Origin: Podarcis raffonei
Taxonomy: Eukaryota > Chordata > Lepidosauria > Squamata > Lacertidae
Direction: 5' to 3'
Assembly (NCBI RefSeq): GCF_027172205.1
Contig: NC_070614.1
Coordinates: 31,744,501-31,808,500 of the forward strand
Length of the DNA stretch: 64,000 nt
Shown piece after piece: positions 53,895-64,000 of the stretch (position 1 is its first letter; every line of letters begins with the position of its first letter). The notes under the pieces were generated by a model that searched no databases, was not told the DNA's origin, and was given only the letters and a program-made list of their open reading frames with translations. A program made the translations under genes and the position numbers.

Positions 53895-56800
53895 ACACAC
53901 ACACATACACCAGTATTTGTCGGAGGACCTGTGAGGGAGGGTGTTCCTTTGCTCTACATTGGAGAACTATACGGATGCTTGTGCCTTCCAAGAGCAGTAG
54001 CAGCTCTATTCAAATATGTTTGTAAATAGCTTTAAAGACCTAAACATTGGATAAATAAATGAGTAATCCAGGATTGCTCCTGGGTCAGTCATTACTCATG
54101 AGTTTGGTTTTTTCTTCCAAAAGAACCAAAAGTCAGACACTACCTGGTTAAACATCTTGTGCCATGTGATGATCTCCTCATGAAGAGAAAACTTTTTTTC
54201 TGGTAAGGCCCATGAATCAATCCTTCCTACTTTCACCCTTGAGAAAGACCTATTCGGGAAAGTAATCCAGTTTATAATATCAAATCTGCTTTCTAATTCA
54301 CCTCGCTCATCCAGAGAAACCTGATCCCCAGCACTGTTGTTGAAAGTGATTCTCCTCAAGAAGGGATGAAGCTATAATCAAAGAGGAATAATAATAATAA
54401 TTCATGCTTTACTCAATTTTCTTTGTTCATTGTCATATAAAATACTGCTATCTTACATTTTCTATCTAAGAGTTAGCCTAACAGTAACGTTAAAAAAGAT
54501 AGAGCATATTCAAACTATAAAAAACATAAGCAGATATATCAATACAAACCAGAAGCAGCACTATAAAAAGAGGCCTATCAAGGGTGACAACTATGATTCA
54601 AATATCAAATGAAGAAGAAGCACTGTCATTTATCATCTTAACTTGAGCAGAGAAGGGGTAATGTGAGGCTTCACTTGAGAAGAAGTTCTACAGATTAGAC
54701 ATCCCCACAAAGAAGGCATTGCTTTGGAAATCTACCCACTGCATTTCAGATGATGAGAAAATACACAGCACTGCTTACACAAATGACCTGAATGGATAGG
54801 CAGGTTCAGACAAGAGATGGTGATACCTAATGCTGTCTTGGTAGATCTCTTGTTTTACTGATGCCTGTAGTCACCAATTAGGCCGGTAACCAGTTGGGCT
54901 CAAGTACATAGTCTGACAGCACACAATGCAGCCACCATCCTAAAGGTGAACAAATATATTCAGTACCTAGATGGGAAACTACTTGTCAATCCCTTCTTAG
55001 TTTATGCGACTTTCATGATGGAAGAAAGGCAGGATATGACTAAAGAAGTAAGCAAATAAACATAAGTACACATCTGTGTTCTTTTCTATTGAGGATAAAC
55101 AAATCATCCTTGATCATGCCTTTGTTGAGAGAGGCAATGCCATCAATTTGTATTTATTTATCTTTCATAAAATAAAAAACCCACTTGTCACCATCTAGGT
55201 CTCAAAGCAGCTTAGAATGGGAAAAAATGCAATATACAACATGTAAAACATAAATAAAACTTAACAAATGAAAAAACCTCAGAAATTAAAAGTCTCAAAA
55301 ATGTGAACTGAACTAACTCTCTCTCTATATATATATATATAAAAAACATCAGGGAAGCATTCTTAATCCAAAGGCATCCTGAAATGAAATTGTTTTAATC
55401 ATGCATCTTAAAATCAGTGGGGATGGTCCCTGTCTAACTTCTTGTATGAGCAGGTTTCCATCAAGTTGGACCCACAAAACTGAAGACAGAACTCCTTGTT
55501 GACATAGGTCATGCTTCAAGCCCATTATTTTAGGAGACTATAATAAAAGAAAGATGTGGGTTCATTCATTCTCCAGAAACAATAAATGTCTGCCCATGTG
55601 CTACTCCAACAGAGTGACAGGAAATGTGTGCATTCCTGCACTACATATATATTTTCATCCAATAAGAAGAATAGCTGAGAGGTTAGAGCTGGAAATGTTC
55701 AATTTTCTGTACCTCATCGTCACAGGTCATATTTGGACTTAAAGGTGCTTTGTGATTGTAGAGATGTTTTGGTTATGAGGTAATACCTGCCATGGTTGTG
55801 GGGTTGGAAGTGCTGTCACCCCTCTTTTCTTGTGATTCAATGAGTACATAGCATGTAAAGCATGGGCTATCACATAAACAGCATTGTATATACTATAGCT
55901 TTGAGAAGTCATGCTCATTTCAAAAAATGGTCCAGAAAGGCTGTCTAGCTTTTCCTTCCCTGTGCAAATTCCATCGCTTTCTGCAGCCACTTGAGAATCT
56001 GAAAGTAAGCAGTCAAAAGCCTGCTGCCAGAAGTCCTTTATAAAACCATCTTGATTCAGTGAATGAGGATTTAATGTCTTAAGGAAATTTTGAAAGTCCT
56101 CTAGCTGATTGGTGTGAACTGCAAAAGACAAGGCTCCCTGAAAGATATCTATACTCCAGCTCCTGTGAAACTGTACTGCTGGAAAGTCCCATTGGGCTGT
56201 CATGATCCACACTCTGCCAAGGGACGTCTCGGCCATATTATCTCTTTCCACTTGATACAATAAATATATCAAACGCAATATAGACATAGTTTCTGAAAAC
56301 ACAATAATTGTTTTCACTTTAGTGTCGTTAACAAGGCAAAGCCTATCCGCTTCCACTTGGTACCTATCCATTAATTGAGAAAAGTCTGTCAGGGCTGGTG
56401 TTCTATCAGTGAAACCCAAGCAGATGCCATTCTGGGAGAGTTTGGGTATCAAGAGCTGTACAAAACTTTCGCCTTTGTCATCATCTGATGTGAAAATTCC
56501 AACCCAAGTCCACTGGAAATGCAGAAGTAGTTTGACAATTCCCAAGTACTGATTCTCTTCATTGGGGACCACCCGATAGAGGAAAGGGAACTGGTTTGTA
56601 GCACTCAGAGAAGGACCAAACAGGAAATAAGAGAGCTACAAAAAGAAATGTATTGTTGAAACCAAGTCAAATATTGTGAACTTTCAGAAAGGTTGAAAGG
56701 AGAGAATAATGTTTCGTCCTCTCTTCATCCATTTCCTCATATTTTTTTCACTAGAATTTCGAACTAGTTTTTCTGCATTTTCTGGTGCTATTAGTACCAG

Positions 56801-59039
56801 ACTCCCTATCTTACAATGCTGAGCAAACACAGGGGTGAGTGACACTATGCCTTGAGAGCAAAGATGTAGTTTGTAATGATGTAGTTTATGCCATAACAAT
56901 ATACCTCCTCTTTTCTTAAGCATTTTTCTATATACTCTATCTGCAAAATATCACATGCTTCGCATACATAGCCCACCTGAGGAATCTTATAGTTGCTTAA
57001 GATGGTGGTCATGTAAAGAGAGGTTTCAGACTCAAGTCCCCCAATAGCAGCTATCAGATTCTTCTGTTTGTCACAGTTGTAGTTGGGGACCATCCTTTTC
57101 ACTTGAAAGAGAAGATTTAGGGTAGTCTGGTAAGTTATCTTTTCATTGAAGTAGCTGTCATAGATGTGGAATCCCAGTGTAACATTTGGCAAGATCCTGG
57201 GATTCTCATTGATCTCTTTGACTGCAAACACCAAAGCCAGGACATGCTGGTAGTTTTTTATCACTACGCTGCAATCAGAACATAGGCCATATAACATGAA
57301 TATCTGAGCTATCATGAATCCACAAGTCCACACTGTTCTTGCAGAGACATCTGTTTTTCTTCATGACATATCTTTTTTAAAAAATTAACATAGAGAGGTA
57401 GGCATTCTGTTCATTTTCTGAAGCTCTGTCCACATTAAGCAGCACAAAGTTTGTCCAACTTTTGAGAAGGCAGAATTGTCAGTTCTGCCTTCACCTCAAA
57501 AGAAATGATGTACATTTATACTTTAGAAACACAATTAATTGTTTTAGTCATTTTCTTTTAACATGTTTGCATATTGATAATGCCCTCTTTTAGGTGACTA
57601 ACACAATAAATAAATAATGAAACAAATATATGAATGGTACTGTTATTATATCAACCCCTTTAATAATCTATGAAAGGATACCATTCACTCTGAAAATTTA
57701 GCTTATGCTGTAAAATTACTTTTGGACTGTTAATTTGTCAAAATCATTATGGGTTGTATGAAACTAGATGACTAACCCTAAATTAGAAATGTCTATTAAT
57801 TTCATTGAATCTATTTGAGTAGGACTAGCACTGGCTATCTCCTTATATCTGGAACAAAATAAAGAAAGGAGAGTATATGACAGCAGAGACAGACAAACTG
57901 ATGATAAAATCAAGTGGATATTGTGAAAACCATGGAGAAATGTGTTCTGGCAGAGAAATTGTTGGTGTGTGGAGCTGATAAAAGGGGGATGGCAAACTGA
58001 GAAAGGAACTAACTAGTCTCTTAAACATACATGTATGTATGTATGTATGTATGTATGTATGTATATATGTATGTATGTATAATTATATATATTGCAAGGA
58101 TACAGGAAAAGCATATTTTCCTGATATCAAAGAGACATTTCAAACATTATTTACACTTAGGGATTACAAGAACTTTACCCATGGATATCTCACATGGGTA
58201 AAGAAAGCCAAAGAATGATGATATACTCAGAACTAAAGAAGATGTTAAGGGTCTCATTTCCCAAGAAACCAGAGATGTTTTTATTGAGTATAGTAGAGGG
58301 GGAAATACCCAAGAAAGTACTTAGCATTTTCCTCTATGCAATAACAGCAGCCGGAATCATTTATGCCCAAAGGTGGAAGGACAAAAATAGTCCCGCAAAA
58401 ATAGACTGGCAGAGTAAGCTAAGAGAATTCGCGGAGCTAGCAATGTTAACTGCAAAGAAAAGAAATCAGAATGAATCAGATATAAAAGAAGAGTAGGAAT
58501 ACTTTGACAAATATTTAAAGTAATATAACAATCATATAAAATTCCAAGTGGGATTAGATATATGAGCAGCAGTAATATAAGCAGAAGAAGGGTGTTAAAT
58601 AAGGAGATGCAGCTTAACAAAGACTAAATAAGACCCCACATAGGGATGTGCATAGAAGTCAAAGAATGTAAGATAAACAATGGCAACTGCATAACTCATA
58701 TACTAAGATATGTAAAATGCATAAATAAAATATAAATAATAAATAAATGGGAATGGGATTATTATAGCCTGTCTATAAATGCTTTTATAGGAAACAAGAA
58801 ATTCCTTACAGGGGTTCTTCAAAAAGCATTTCATTGGGATGTTGATCAAAGTTCACAAAGTCAGAAAAGGGGAGAGACTGAGACACGATGCTGCCAATGA
58901 TGAGGTCACCTGACTGATAATAATCATGTGGGATCTGGAGGGGATCACTTATGGTGCAAGTAAAGGGAAGTGCCTTGCAATCAGTTAGGGGAAGAAGCAC
59001 CGACCATACAAGCAGCAGCCACAGCAACAAAATCAGCAT
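51245..59039 (-). CDS. Vomeronasal type-2 receptor 2, complete
   Basis: A class C GPCR for pheromone-type ligands in basal vomeronasal neurons. The six exons 59039-58810, 57268-56977, 56635-55787, 54371-54144, 53033-52907 and 52146-51245 (230, 292, 849, 228, 127 and 902 bp) sum to 2628 bp, exactly 876 codons including the stop: 875 residues. Domains are a signal peptide (about 1-24), Venus flytrap (about 30-530), nine-Cys link (VCNDNC … FCCYDCDPC … [11 protein letters not shown], about 535-590) and seven helices (about 590-850) with [11 protein letters not shown] and [13 protein letters not shown]. All introns have GT-AG sites. No stop or shift is found. It lies head to tail between V2R 1 and V2R 3. 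Intron 1 holds an old L1 fragment. Confidence 0.93.
52907..53033 (-). CDS. V2R 2 exon 5: cysteine-rich link
   Basis: A 127-bp exon: [39 protein letters not shown] and NKN. The donor is AAATG|GTAAGTG, a normal GT donor, unlike the GC donors of V2R 1 and V2R 3. Confidence 0.92.
53849..53905. repeat. (TC)n/(CA)n microsatellite in V2R 2 intron 4
   Basis: A pure run of TC units followed by CACACA. It accounts for the Ser-Leu-rich open frames. Confidence 0.95.
54144..54371 (-). CDS. V2R 2 exon 4
   Basis: A 228-bp phase-0 exon: [43 protein letters not shown]. The acceptor is 'tttgattatag' and the donor CCAG|GTAGTG. Confidence 0.92.
55150..55270 (-). mobile_element. L2-like 3' tail fragment in V2R 2 intron 3
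   Basis: 'gtatttatttatctttcata' and 'ggtctcaaagcagcttagaa' read as an L2-type tail on the minus strand. Diverged. Confidence 0.5.
55787..56635 (-). CDS. V2R 2 exon 3: Venus flytrap core
   Basis: An 849-bp exon that begins [20 protein letters not shown] (acceptor 'ttctttttgtag'). It continues with [20 protein letters not shown] and [12 protein letters not shown], and ends PTPQPWQ at donor GGCAG|GTATTA. The exon is open upstream of its first internal GTG, which confirms the full extent. Confidence 0.93.
56977..57268 (-). CDS. V2R 2 exon 2
   Basis: A 292-bp exon: [39 protein letters not shown] and [20 protein letters not shown], ending IPQ. The acceptor is 'gttctgattgcag' and the donor CTCAG|GTGGGC. 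Confidence 0.93.
58027..58085. repeat. (ATGT)n microsatellite in V2R 2 intron 1
   Basis: Tandem ATGT units, slightly interrupted, next to the L1 fragment. Confidence 0.95.
58185..58750 (+). mobile_element. Old 5'-truncated L1 fragment in V2R 2 intron 1
   Basis: The frame 58194-58496 reads an L1 ORF2 C-terminus: [20 protein letters not shown] and [19 protein letters not shown]. It aligns with MIYNELKKVFKYTFPKKPEA and MYATTAARILIAKYWKTQD of the intact L1. A stop truncates the frame shortly before the family's usual end, and EYFDKYLK follows after it. It is a different, older lineage than the L1 at 17667-23709 and lies in the opposite orientation to the V2R. Confidence 0.85.
58810..59039 (-). 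CDS. V2R 2 exon 1: signal peptide
   Basis: A 230-bp coding part with ATG at 59037-59039: [20 protein letters not shown], then [19 protein letters not shown]. It ends CCCCT|GTAAGG; the junction codes EEPLVVIKNYQ. Frames further upstream start with TTG and are not used. Confidence 0.9.
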
Positions 59040-59099
59040 TGCACCACTCAGGGTGCAGCAAAATCCACTCCTCCGATCTAATTCATAAGTGTCCAATCA

Positions 59100-59420
59100 A
59101 TTTACAGCAAGTGGTCACTGAGTATTCCAGTTCTGCTAGCCAAAAGTGATACTTTATGGCCTGTAAAACCCTAGCAACCTAGTTCGTCCAATCTGTCACT
59201 CCACAGTCTGAAAAAGCCAGGGACATGGCTGCTTATTGTGAGAGTGGTCACTAAAAAAGCCTTGCCATCCTTGGCTAGAAGGCAGATCACCATAATTTTA
59301 CATAATTGCAGAGATCACAGTTAGATACCCCAAAGCATTCTGCTCACAAGGGACAGAGCAGATGAAGAAAGTGTATCTGTAGGTGTCATCACACATCTTT
59401 TTGTTTATTAATTCAGGAGC
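59100..59420 (-). promoter_or_regulatory. Conserved V2R 5' flank, gene 2
   Basis: It aligns with the V2R 1 flank at 48420-48760 (see that entry). No TATA-like word equivalent to the V2R 1 one is kept ('gggttttacaggcc'). Confidence 0.4.
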
Positions 59421-59499
59421 AACACCTGGGCTTACTGTGATACTGAGCAAGAAAATGGTCCCAGAAGAATTAGGTCTCTGGCGTAAACCATAGAGGAGG

Positions 59500-59635
59500 G
59501 ATGAGGAATGCTCTGAAAGTGGTTGGACTCCAGCCACTTTAGCCCCAATCAGTATGGCCTATGCGGCCAATAGTAAGGGAAGACAGGTGCTGTAGTCCAT
59601 TAATGTCTGAAGGGCCACAGGTTTTCTGTTATTGC
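59500..59635. mobile_element. Diverged palindromic MITE
   Basis: 'ggttggactccagccacttt', 'agccccaatcagtatggcct' and 'aggtgctgtagtcca' resemble the palindromic element at 33863, much decayed. Confidence 0.4.
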
Positions 59636-60653
59636 CCTAGAGAAAGTGGAAAGACTTGGAGTAGAAATGGATGTACGAATGATGTCTTTTCTCTGTTCCC
59701 ATGCATAGGCTTACAATTGTGCAGTCTTCTGGCTGCTTGTAATATATATTAAGAAACTTCCTCTGTCATTTTGATATTGCATGAGGGATTTTTATGAGGA
59801 TTTCATAAATCACATTTTATATTCCAAGGATTATATAATCAAGCATGTGATGGTCCTGTGTACATGGAAACATACCTGTGTGGCCTGCAGTGCAAACATC
59901 CTTGCACCATTTATATTCACTACTATCCCTGAATGATTTTTAACTGTGGAAAAATCCAAGTTCAAGCAATTTTTAGTTTGTATTCCACACTGTTCTAATG
60001 ATTATGTTCACCTTGTTGGCATCCCATGTTTCAAGGTGTTACTGGTAATGGTTTAGATCTCATAAGTGCCAACTCCCTGGGGCCCTGGGTGCCCAGGTAC
60101 CCACAAAATTCCCCATGAAGGGGCCGGGCACCCACAAATTTCGGTGCCAGGGCCATGCATGGCACCCACAGTTACGGGGCCAAGCTGGCACTTCTTGGAT
60201 GAATACAATGCAGGCAGTTCTATCTACTGTGACAGCAACTCTCCAAGACTTGTAGGGAAGGTCTCTTTTTAAGCCAAGGCTTTGGGATCTTTTTCATTAA
60301 ACATGAGCCTTAACCTCTGTGAATTATTTGATCTAATGCAGTTCCTTTAGAAATATCATAATCCTCTCTGCCAATACCAATCATCCAGGCATTATAAATC
60401 TGTTCATATCCTCTTCCTGCACAGATGAGGGCATGGGATGGGTGGTGGAAAGTTTCCTTTCTCCATTTCTATTCATCAACTGGGAGACTCAGGTGCTTTT
60501 CTCATGCCTGTAACTTTGCTATATAACATCCAATTTACATGGCATTTGTGGAAACCTAAATTTAAAGTGATACTAATCTCAAATAAATCCATAAACGGTT
60601 ATGCTTATTCACACTCACAAAAAATTCCTCAGATATTTGTTTCATTCTACCTG
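59636..60653. other. Intergenic; inverted-ended GC-rich patch at 60067-60192
   Basis: Mostly unassigned. At 60067-60192 the patch starts 'agtgccaactccctggggcc' and ends 'gggccaagctggcact', so its ends are inverted. It is more GC-rich than its surroundings and may be a small DNA element. Confidence 0.35.
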
Positions 60654-61003
60654 GGACACGGGTAGTGCTGTGGGTTAAACCACAGAGCCTAGGACTTGCT
60701 GATCAGAATGTCGGCGGTTCGAATCCCTGCGACGGGGTGAGCTCCCGTTGCTCGGTCCCTGCTCCTGCCAACCTGGCAGTTCGTAAGCACATCAAAGGGC
60801 AAGTAGATAAATAGGTGCCGCTCCAGCGGAAAGGTAAACGGCATTTCCGTACGCTGCTCTGGTTTGCCAGAAGCAGCTTAGTCATGCTGGCCACATGACC
60901 CAGAAGCTGTACACTGGCTCCCTCGGCCAATAAAGCGAGATAAGCACCACAACCCCAGAGTCGGTCACGACTAGACCTAATGGTCAGGGGTCCCTTTACC
61001 TTT
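60654..61003 (+). mobile_element. Sauria SINE, copy 4
   Basis: A full-length copy: head 'gtgctgtgggttaaaccaca', B box GGTTCGAATCC near 60716-60726, 'aagtagataaataggtgccg' and tail 'ggggtccctttacctttat'. It is close to copy 2. It lies between V2R 2 and V2R 3. Confidence 0.9.
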
Positions 61004-61263
61004 ATCTGCCATTTCAAGTGTTAAGCAGGTGTTTTAGAAATTCAGTTTTTTTTAAATAGATAAATAAAATGATTGCAAAAGATATATTGAGGAAATATTG
61101 CATATATCTATGGAGTTCTGTTATGTGTCCAATGGACCCCTGCTCAACTCAAGTGGAGACAGCCCTGGATCATCAGGAGAAAAAACAGCACAGAATTCCA
61201 AACCAGTAAAGAGGAAGTCACATCAATATCTCAAAAGAAATATATGACCCAAGCTACTAACTT

Positions 61264-62165
61264 CTACTTATTTCTCTTTGTGAGATACTTCTTGTTGTTC
61301 AGCTCAGGCTTCATGACAATAATATAACATTTAGGAAAAAAGATACAGCCCAATAATCCAGCACTAGAGGCTAAGATGGAGAAGATCTCCACAGCCACCA
61401 TGTATTTTCCCTTTGTGCTCAGGTAAGTTGGCACAAAAGAGACCCACACACTGCAAAACACCAACATGCTGAAAGTGATGAACTTGGCTTCATTAAAAGT
61501 ACTGGGCAATTCCCTAGCAAGAAAAGCCACAACAAAGCTGACAAGAGCCAGAAACCCCAGGTACCCAAGAACAGAATAAAACATAGGGACAGACCCTTCA
61601 TTACATTCAACCACAATCTCTTTAGCCAAAGTGTCCATGTCCAAATGTGTGAATGGAGGGGCAGTAAGGAGCCACACAGTACAAAGAGCTCCTTGAATGA
61701 CGGTGCAGGAGAAAACAATAGAAGCTGCCAGTCTTTTCCCCACCCAATTCCTCATCCTGGATCCTGGCCTTGTAGCCATGAATGCCAAAATCACTGTGAA
61801 AGTTTTTGCCAACACACATGAAACAGCCACGGTGAAGACGATGCCAAAAGCTGTTTGCCTTAGGAGGCAGGTCACTGAATGAGGCCTTCCAAAGAACAGC
61901 AAAGAACAGAGGAAGCAAAGCAAGAGGGCGATGAGCAGAGTAAATGTGAGGCCAAGATTGTTGGCTTTGACAATGGGAGTTTTCTGGTATTTAATGAATA
62001 TTGATAGCATCAAAGCTGTGATCACAGCAAATGAAAAGGCCATGAAAGCTAAAGTGATGCTCAACTTTTCATCATAAGACAGAAAGTGTAACATCTTGGG
62101 GAGACATCCATCTTGCTCTTCATTTGGATACTGATCTTCTGGGCATTTTATACATTTGTCATTAT
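61264..62165 (-). CDS. V2R 3 exon 6: seven-helix domain
   Basis: An open 902-bp exon with [51 protein letters not shown] and [13 protein letters not shown]. Confidence 0.95.
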
Positions 62166-62561
62166 CTGGGGACAAAACATACAATCACAAATCAATTCAA
62201 TGAAACTAGCACATAGGCAAATGTCTGAATGAGAAGGAAATCTGGAAAAGCAATGTTCACTATCATGCAGAAAGAGCATTCCACATGCGTATGTGGTGTT
62301 AAGGTTATAAAATTACAATAAACATATATAAAGTTTAACATTACAAACTCTATTATCCAAATTCACACAAACTTAACTGAGCCATGGAGGTCAAGAGGAA
62401 ATGATGCGCATATGACAACATGGTTGATACTTGCCTTTTGGGTTAGAAATCTTCCCTTGTGCACATGCATCACAATCGTAGCAACAGAATGGCTCCCCCT
62501 CCTTCTTTTTTCTCACAAACCCTGGATGACACATATTATTACACACAGAAGAAGGTGGTAT
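61264..62561 (-). CDS. Vomeronasal type-2 receptor 3, partial (last two exons)
   Basis: A third V2R in head-to-tail order, with exon 5 at 62561-62435 (127 bp) and exon 6 at 62165-61264 (902 bp). Exon 5 reads [20 protein letters not shown], then [20 protein letters not shown]; its donor is AAAAG|GCAAGTA (GC type). Exon 6 begins after 'gttttgtccccag' and reads [20 protein letters not shown], then seven helices ending [11 protein letters not shown]. Exon 6 is closest to V2R 1 by eye (both have FFGRP, CIFFPK, LLTAPPF). Intron 4 continues to the right edge; it still shows homology to V2R 1 intron 4 ('ctccacagagatctacttta'), so exon 4 should lie just beyond 64000. What is visible is intact. Confidence 0.92.
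62435..62561 (-). CDS. V2R 3 exon 5: cysteine-rich link, GC donor
   Basis: A 127-bp exon, intact; it contains the four bases that V2R 1 lacks. The donor is GC instead of GT. Confidence 0.9.
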
Positions 62562-64000
62562 CTATTCAGAAATGCAAGCAAAGAAATGGCTAGTACATTT
62601 AAGGGTGTGCATCGATAGGGGTGTTCTGAATGAGATTTTCACATGTCCAAATTAAAGGTGTCTTGAATTGGATCATGAACTCTCTATTCTGGTAATAGGG
62701 TGCCAAAAATTGCCACCCTTTTAAACAAATGCTGCATCCCCTGCCCATGGGTATATTTTACATTTGGTTTTACCATCACTGTTATCTCCTTACAGGAGGA
62801 ACATAGGAGGGAAGCAAAGGAGACTGCCCTCTACTTTGATCCAATTGTCTCAATATTGTTTTATGACTCTTCTCCAGGGAGAGATTTATTCCAGCACAAA
62901 GAGGCTGTCTTCCCAAAACTCCATGACGTACTCAGAAAAAGCAGTTGTATCAATGATTCTTGGAATAACAGGGTTTTCACTGGGAGATGACATTTCCCCA
63001 CCCAACACTTTAATAGGGATCAATGACCTCTTTTGACCACCACCCCTTCCCATATGGGATTCAGTATCTCTCTTTAATGGAGAACAGGCTGTATCTGCAA
63101 AACACAGATACACAATTAATTTTTTAGCTGGTACATAGTTGTTGTATATACTGATCTCCGTCAATCAGTCACATGGAAAGTAATGGCATCAGAGGCTGGG
63201 GGTCGCTTGGAAGCAAAACAAGTTCAGACTTTCTGGGTCACGATATCTACTCCTACAATGCACAATGCATAACGAATCACTATGATGGCTCCATTGATGC
63301 CCCACAAAAGTCTAGTGTGTTATATGACAAGGGACATATTAAACATGAACTATTCCATATATTTCTACTTTTGTTATCTCTAGCATTGACACTTCATAAC
63401 TATTTCAATGCAGTTCTCATCTTTAATTAAAGTTATAAATGACTATCTTAAAGAAAATATTTTTTTGATTTTAAAGAATAAGTGCATTTGCTCAAGATTT
63501 TTAATGCAGTTCCTTGAGCTGTTTAACACTGCAGATTACGGTAATCAAAAACAGCACAGATCAAACAAACAGTGGTGCTCTGGACTGATACAGACTCTCT
63601 TTCTACACTCAACCCCCTGCCGCATGGCTATTCAGAACATCTATTACCTCTTTTACATTTTAAAAAAATATTTCACTTAATTGCATTCAAACCATTAACA
63701 TCATTTACAATTGGGCACAAATAATCTTCTCATATGGGAAGAATGGCCCCTAGAACGGGCAGCCCCAAACTTCCTTGATTCCAGGTCCTACATAATTTCA
63801 GAAAAACGACATAATATTTTGCAAAATAATACTTTATTTCATACCAATAGTTCACAACTGTTGCTGTGCTCAGTGTTGACTGCTGGTGCTATGTGCACTC
63901 CACAGAGATCTACTTTAAATTTTAAATGGTTTCTAAAAATTGATGGGATGAAAGTACTTTGAGTGAGGGTGGGAATGCATTCTACACTGGAAAATTTTCA
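62562..64000 (-). other. V2R 3 intron 4 (partial)
   Basis: Non-coding. It aligns in patches with V2R 1 intron 4 (40604-42335), for example 'tgatccatctagctc…' with similar stretches, and 'ctccacagagatctacttta' near 63898 with 42060. No exon 4 is seen before the window ends. Confidence 0.6.

Noticed and set aside
58027-58085. CRISPR-like or satellite array
   Set aside because: It is a simple ATGT microsatellite. No spacer-repeat array exists anywhere in the window.

Overview
The window looks like nuclear DNA of a squamate reptile, probably a lizard. Three things support this: tRNA-derived SINEs with a 'Sauria SINE' body and a BovB-like tail, abundant CR1 and L2 LINEs with ATTCTATG-type tails, and an intact L1 of the reptilian two-ORF type. 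The chemoreceptor families also fit a squamate. A lacertid-like origin is a guess from repeat appearance only.

The locus is a mixed chemosensory-receptor cluster. From 3 to 25 kb there are three intron-less OR14-type class II olfactory receptor (OR) genes on the minus strand. They sit about 6 kb apart, and each has a conserved upstream module: a promoter-like block, a non-coding 5' exon ending in a canonical splice donor, and an intron leading to the coding exon. In the third gene a ~6.04 kb full-length L1 with both ORFs open and a perfect 14-bp target-site duplication has landed in that 5' intron, in the same orientation, pushing promoter and coding exon about 8.6 kb apart. From 28 to 36 kb two OR6-like olfactory receptors lie on the plus strand, again about 6 kb apart.

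From 39 kb to the right edge there are three head-to-tail vomeronasal type-2 receptors (V2R, class C GPCR) on the minus strand, each with the usual six-exon structure. The middle gene is complete: its six exons join in phase to give 875 codons plus a stop. The left gene matches it exon by exon but has a 4-bp deletion in its cysteine-rich exon, so it reads out of frame just before the membrane domain. The right gene runs off the window, and only its last two exons are visible. Between V2R 1 and V2R 2 lies a chimeric block carrying broken pieces of both OR families, one from a plus-strand OR14 copy and one from the 5' flank of the second OR6-like gene. This records exchange between the subclusters.

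The rest is intergenic or intronic DNA with CR1, L2 and old L1 pieces, SINEs, several small mariner/Tigger-like inverted-repeat elements, microsatellites and two doubtful LTR-like stretches. I saw no tRNA, rRNA, CRISPR or prokaryotic features. The receptors would act at the plasma membrane of olfactory and vomeronasal sensory neurons. Gene models rest on conserved family sequence, splice-site inspection and comparison of paralogs within the window.
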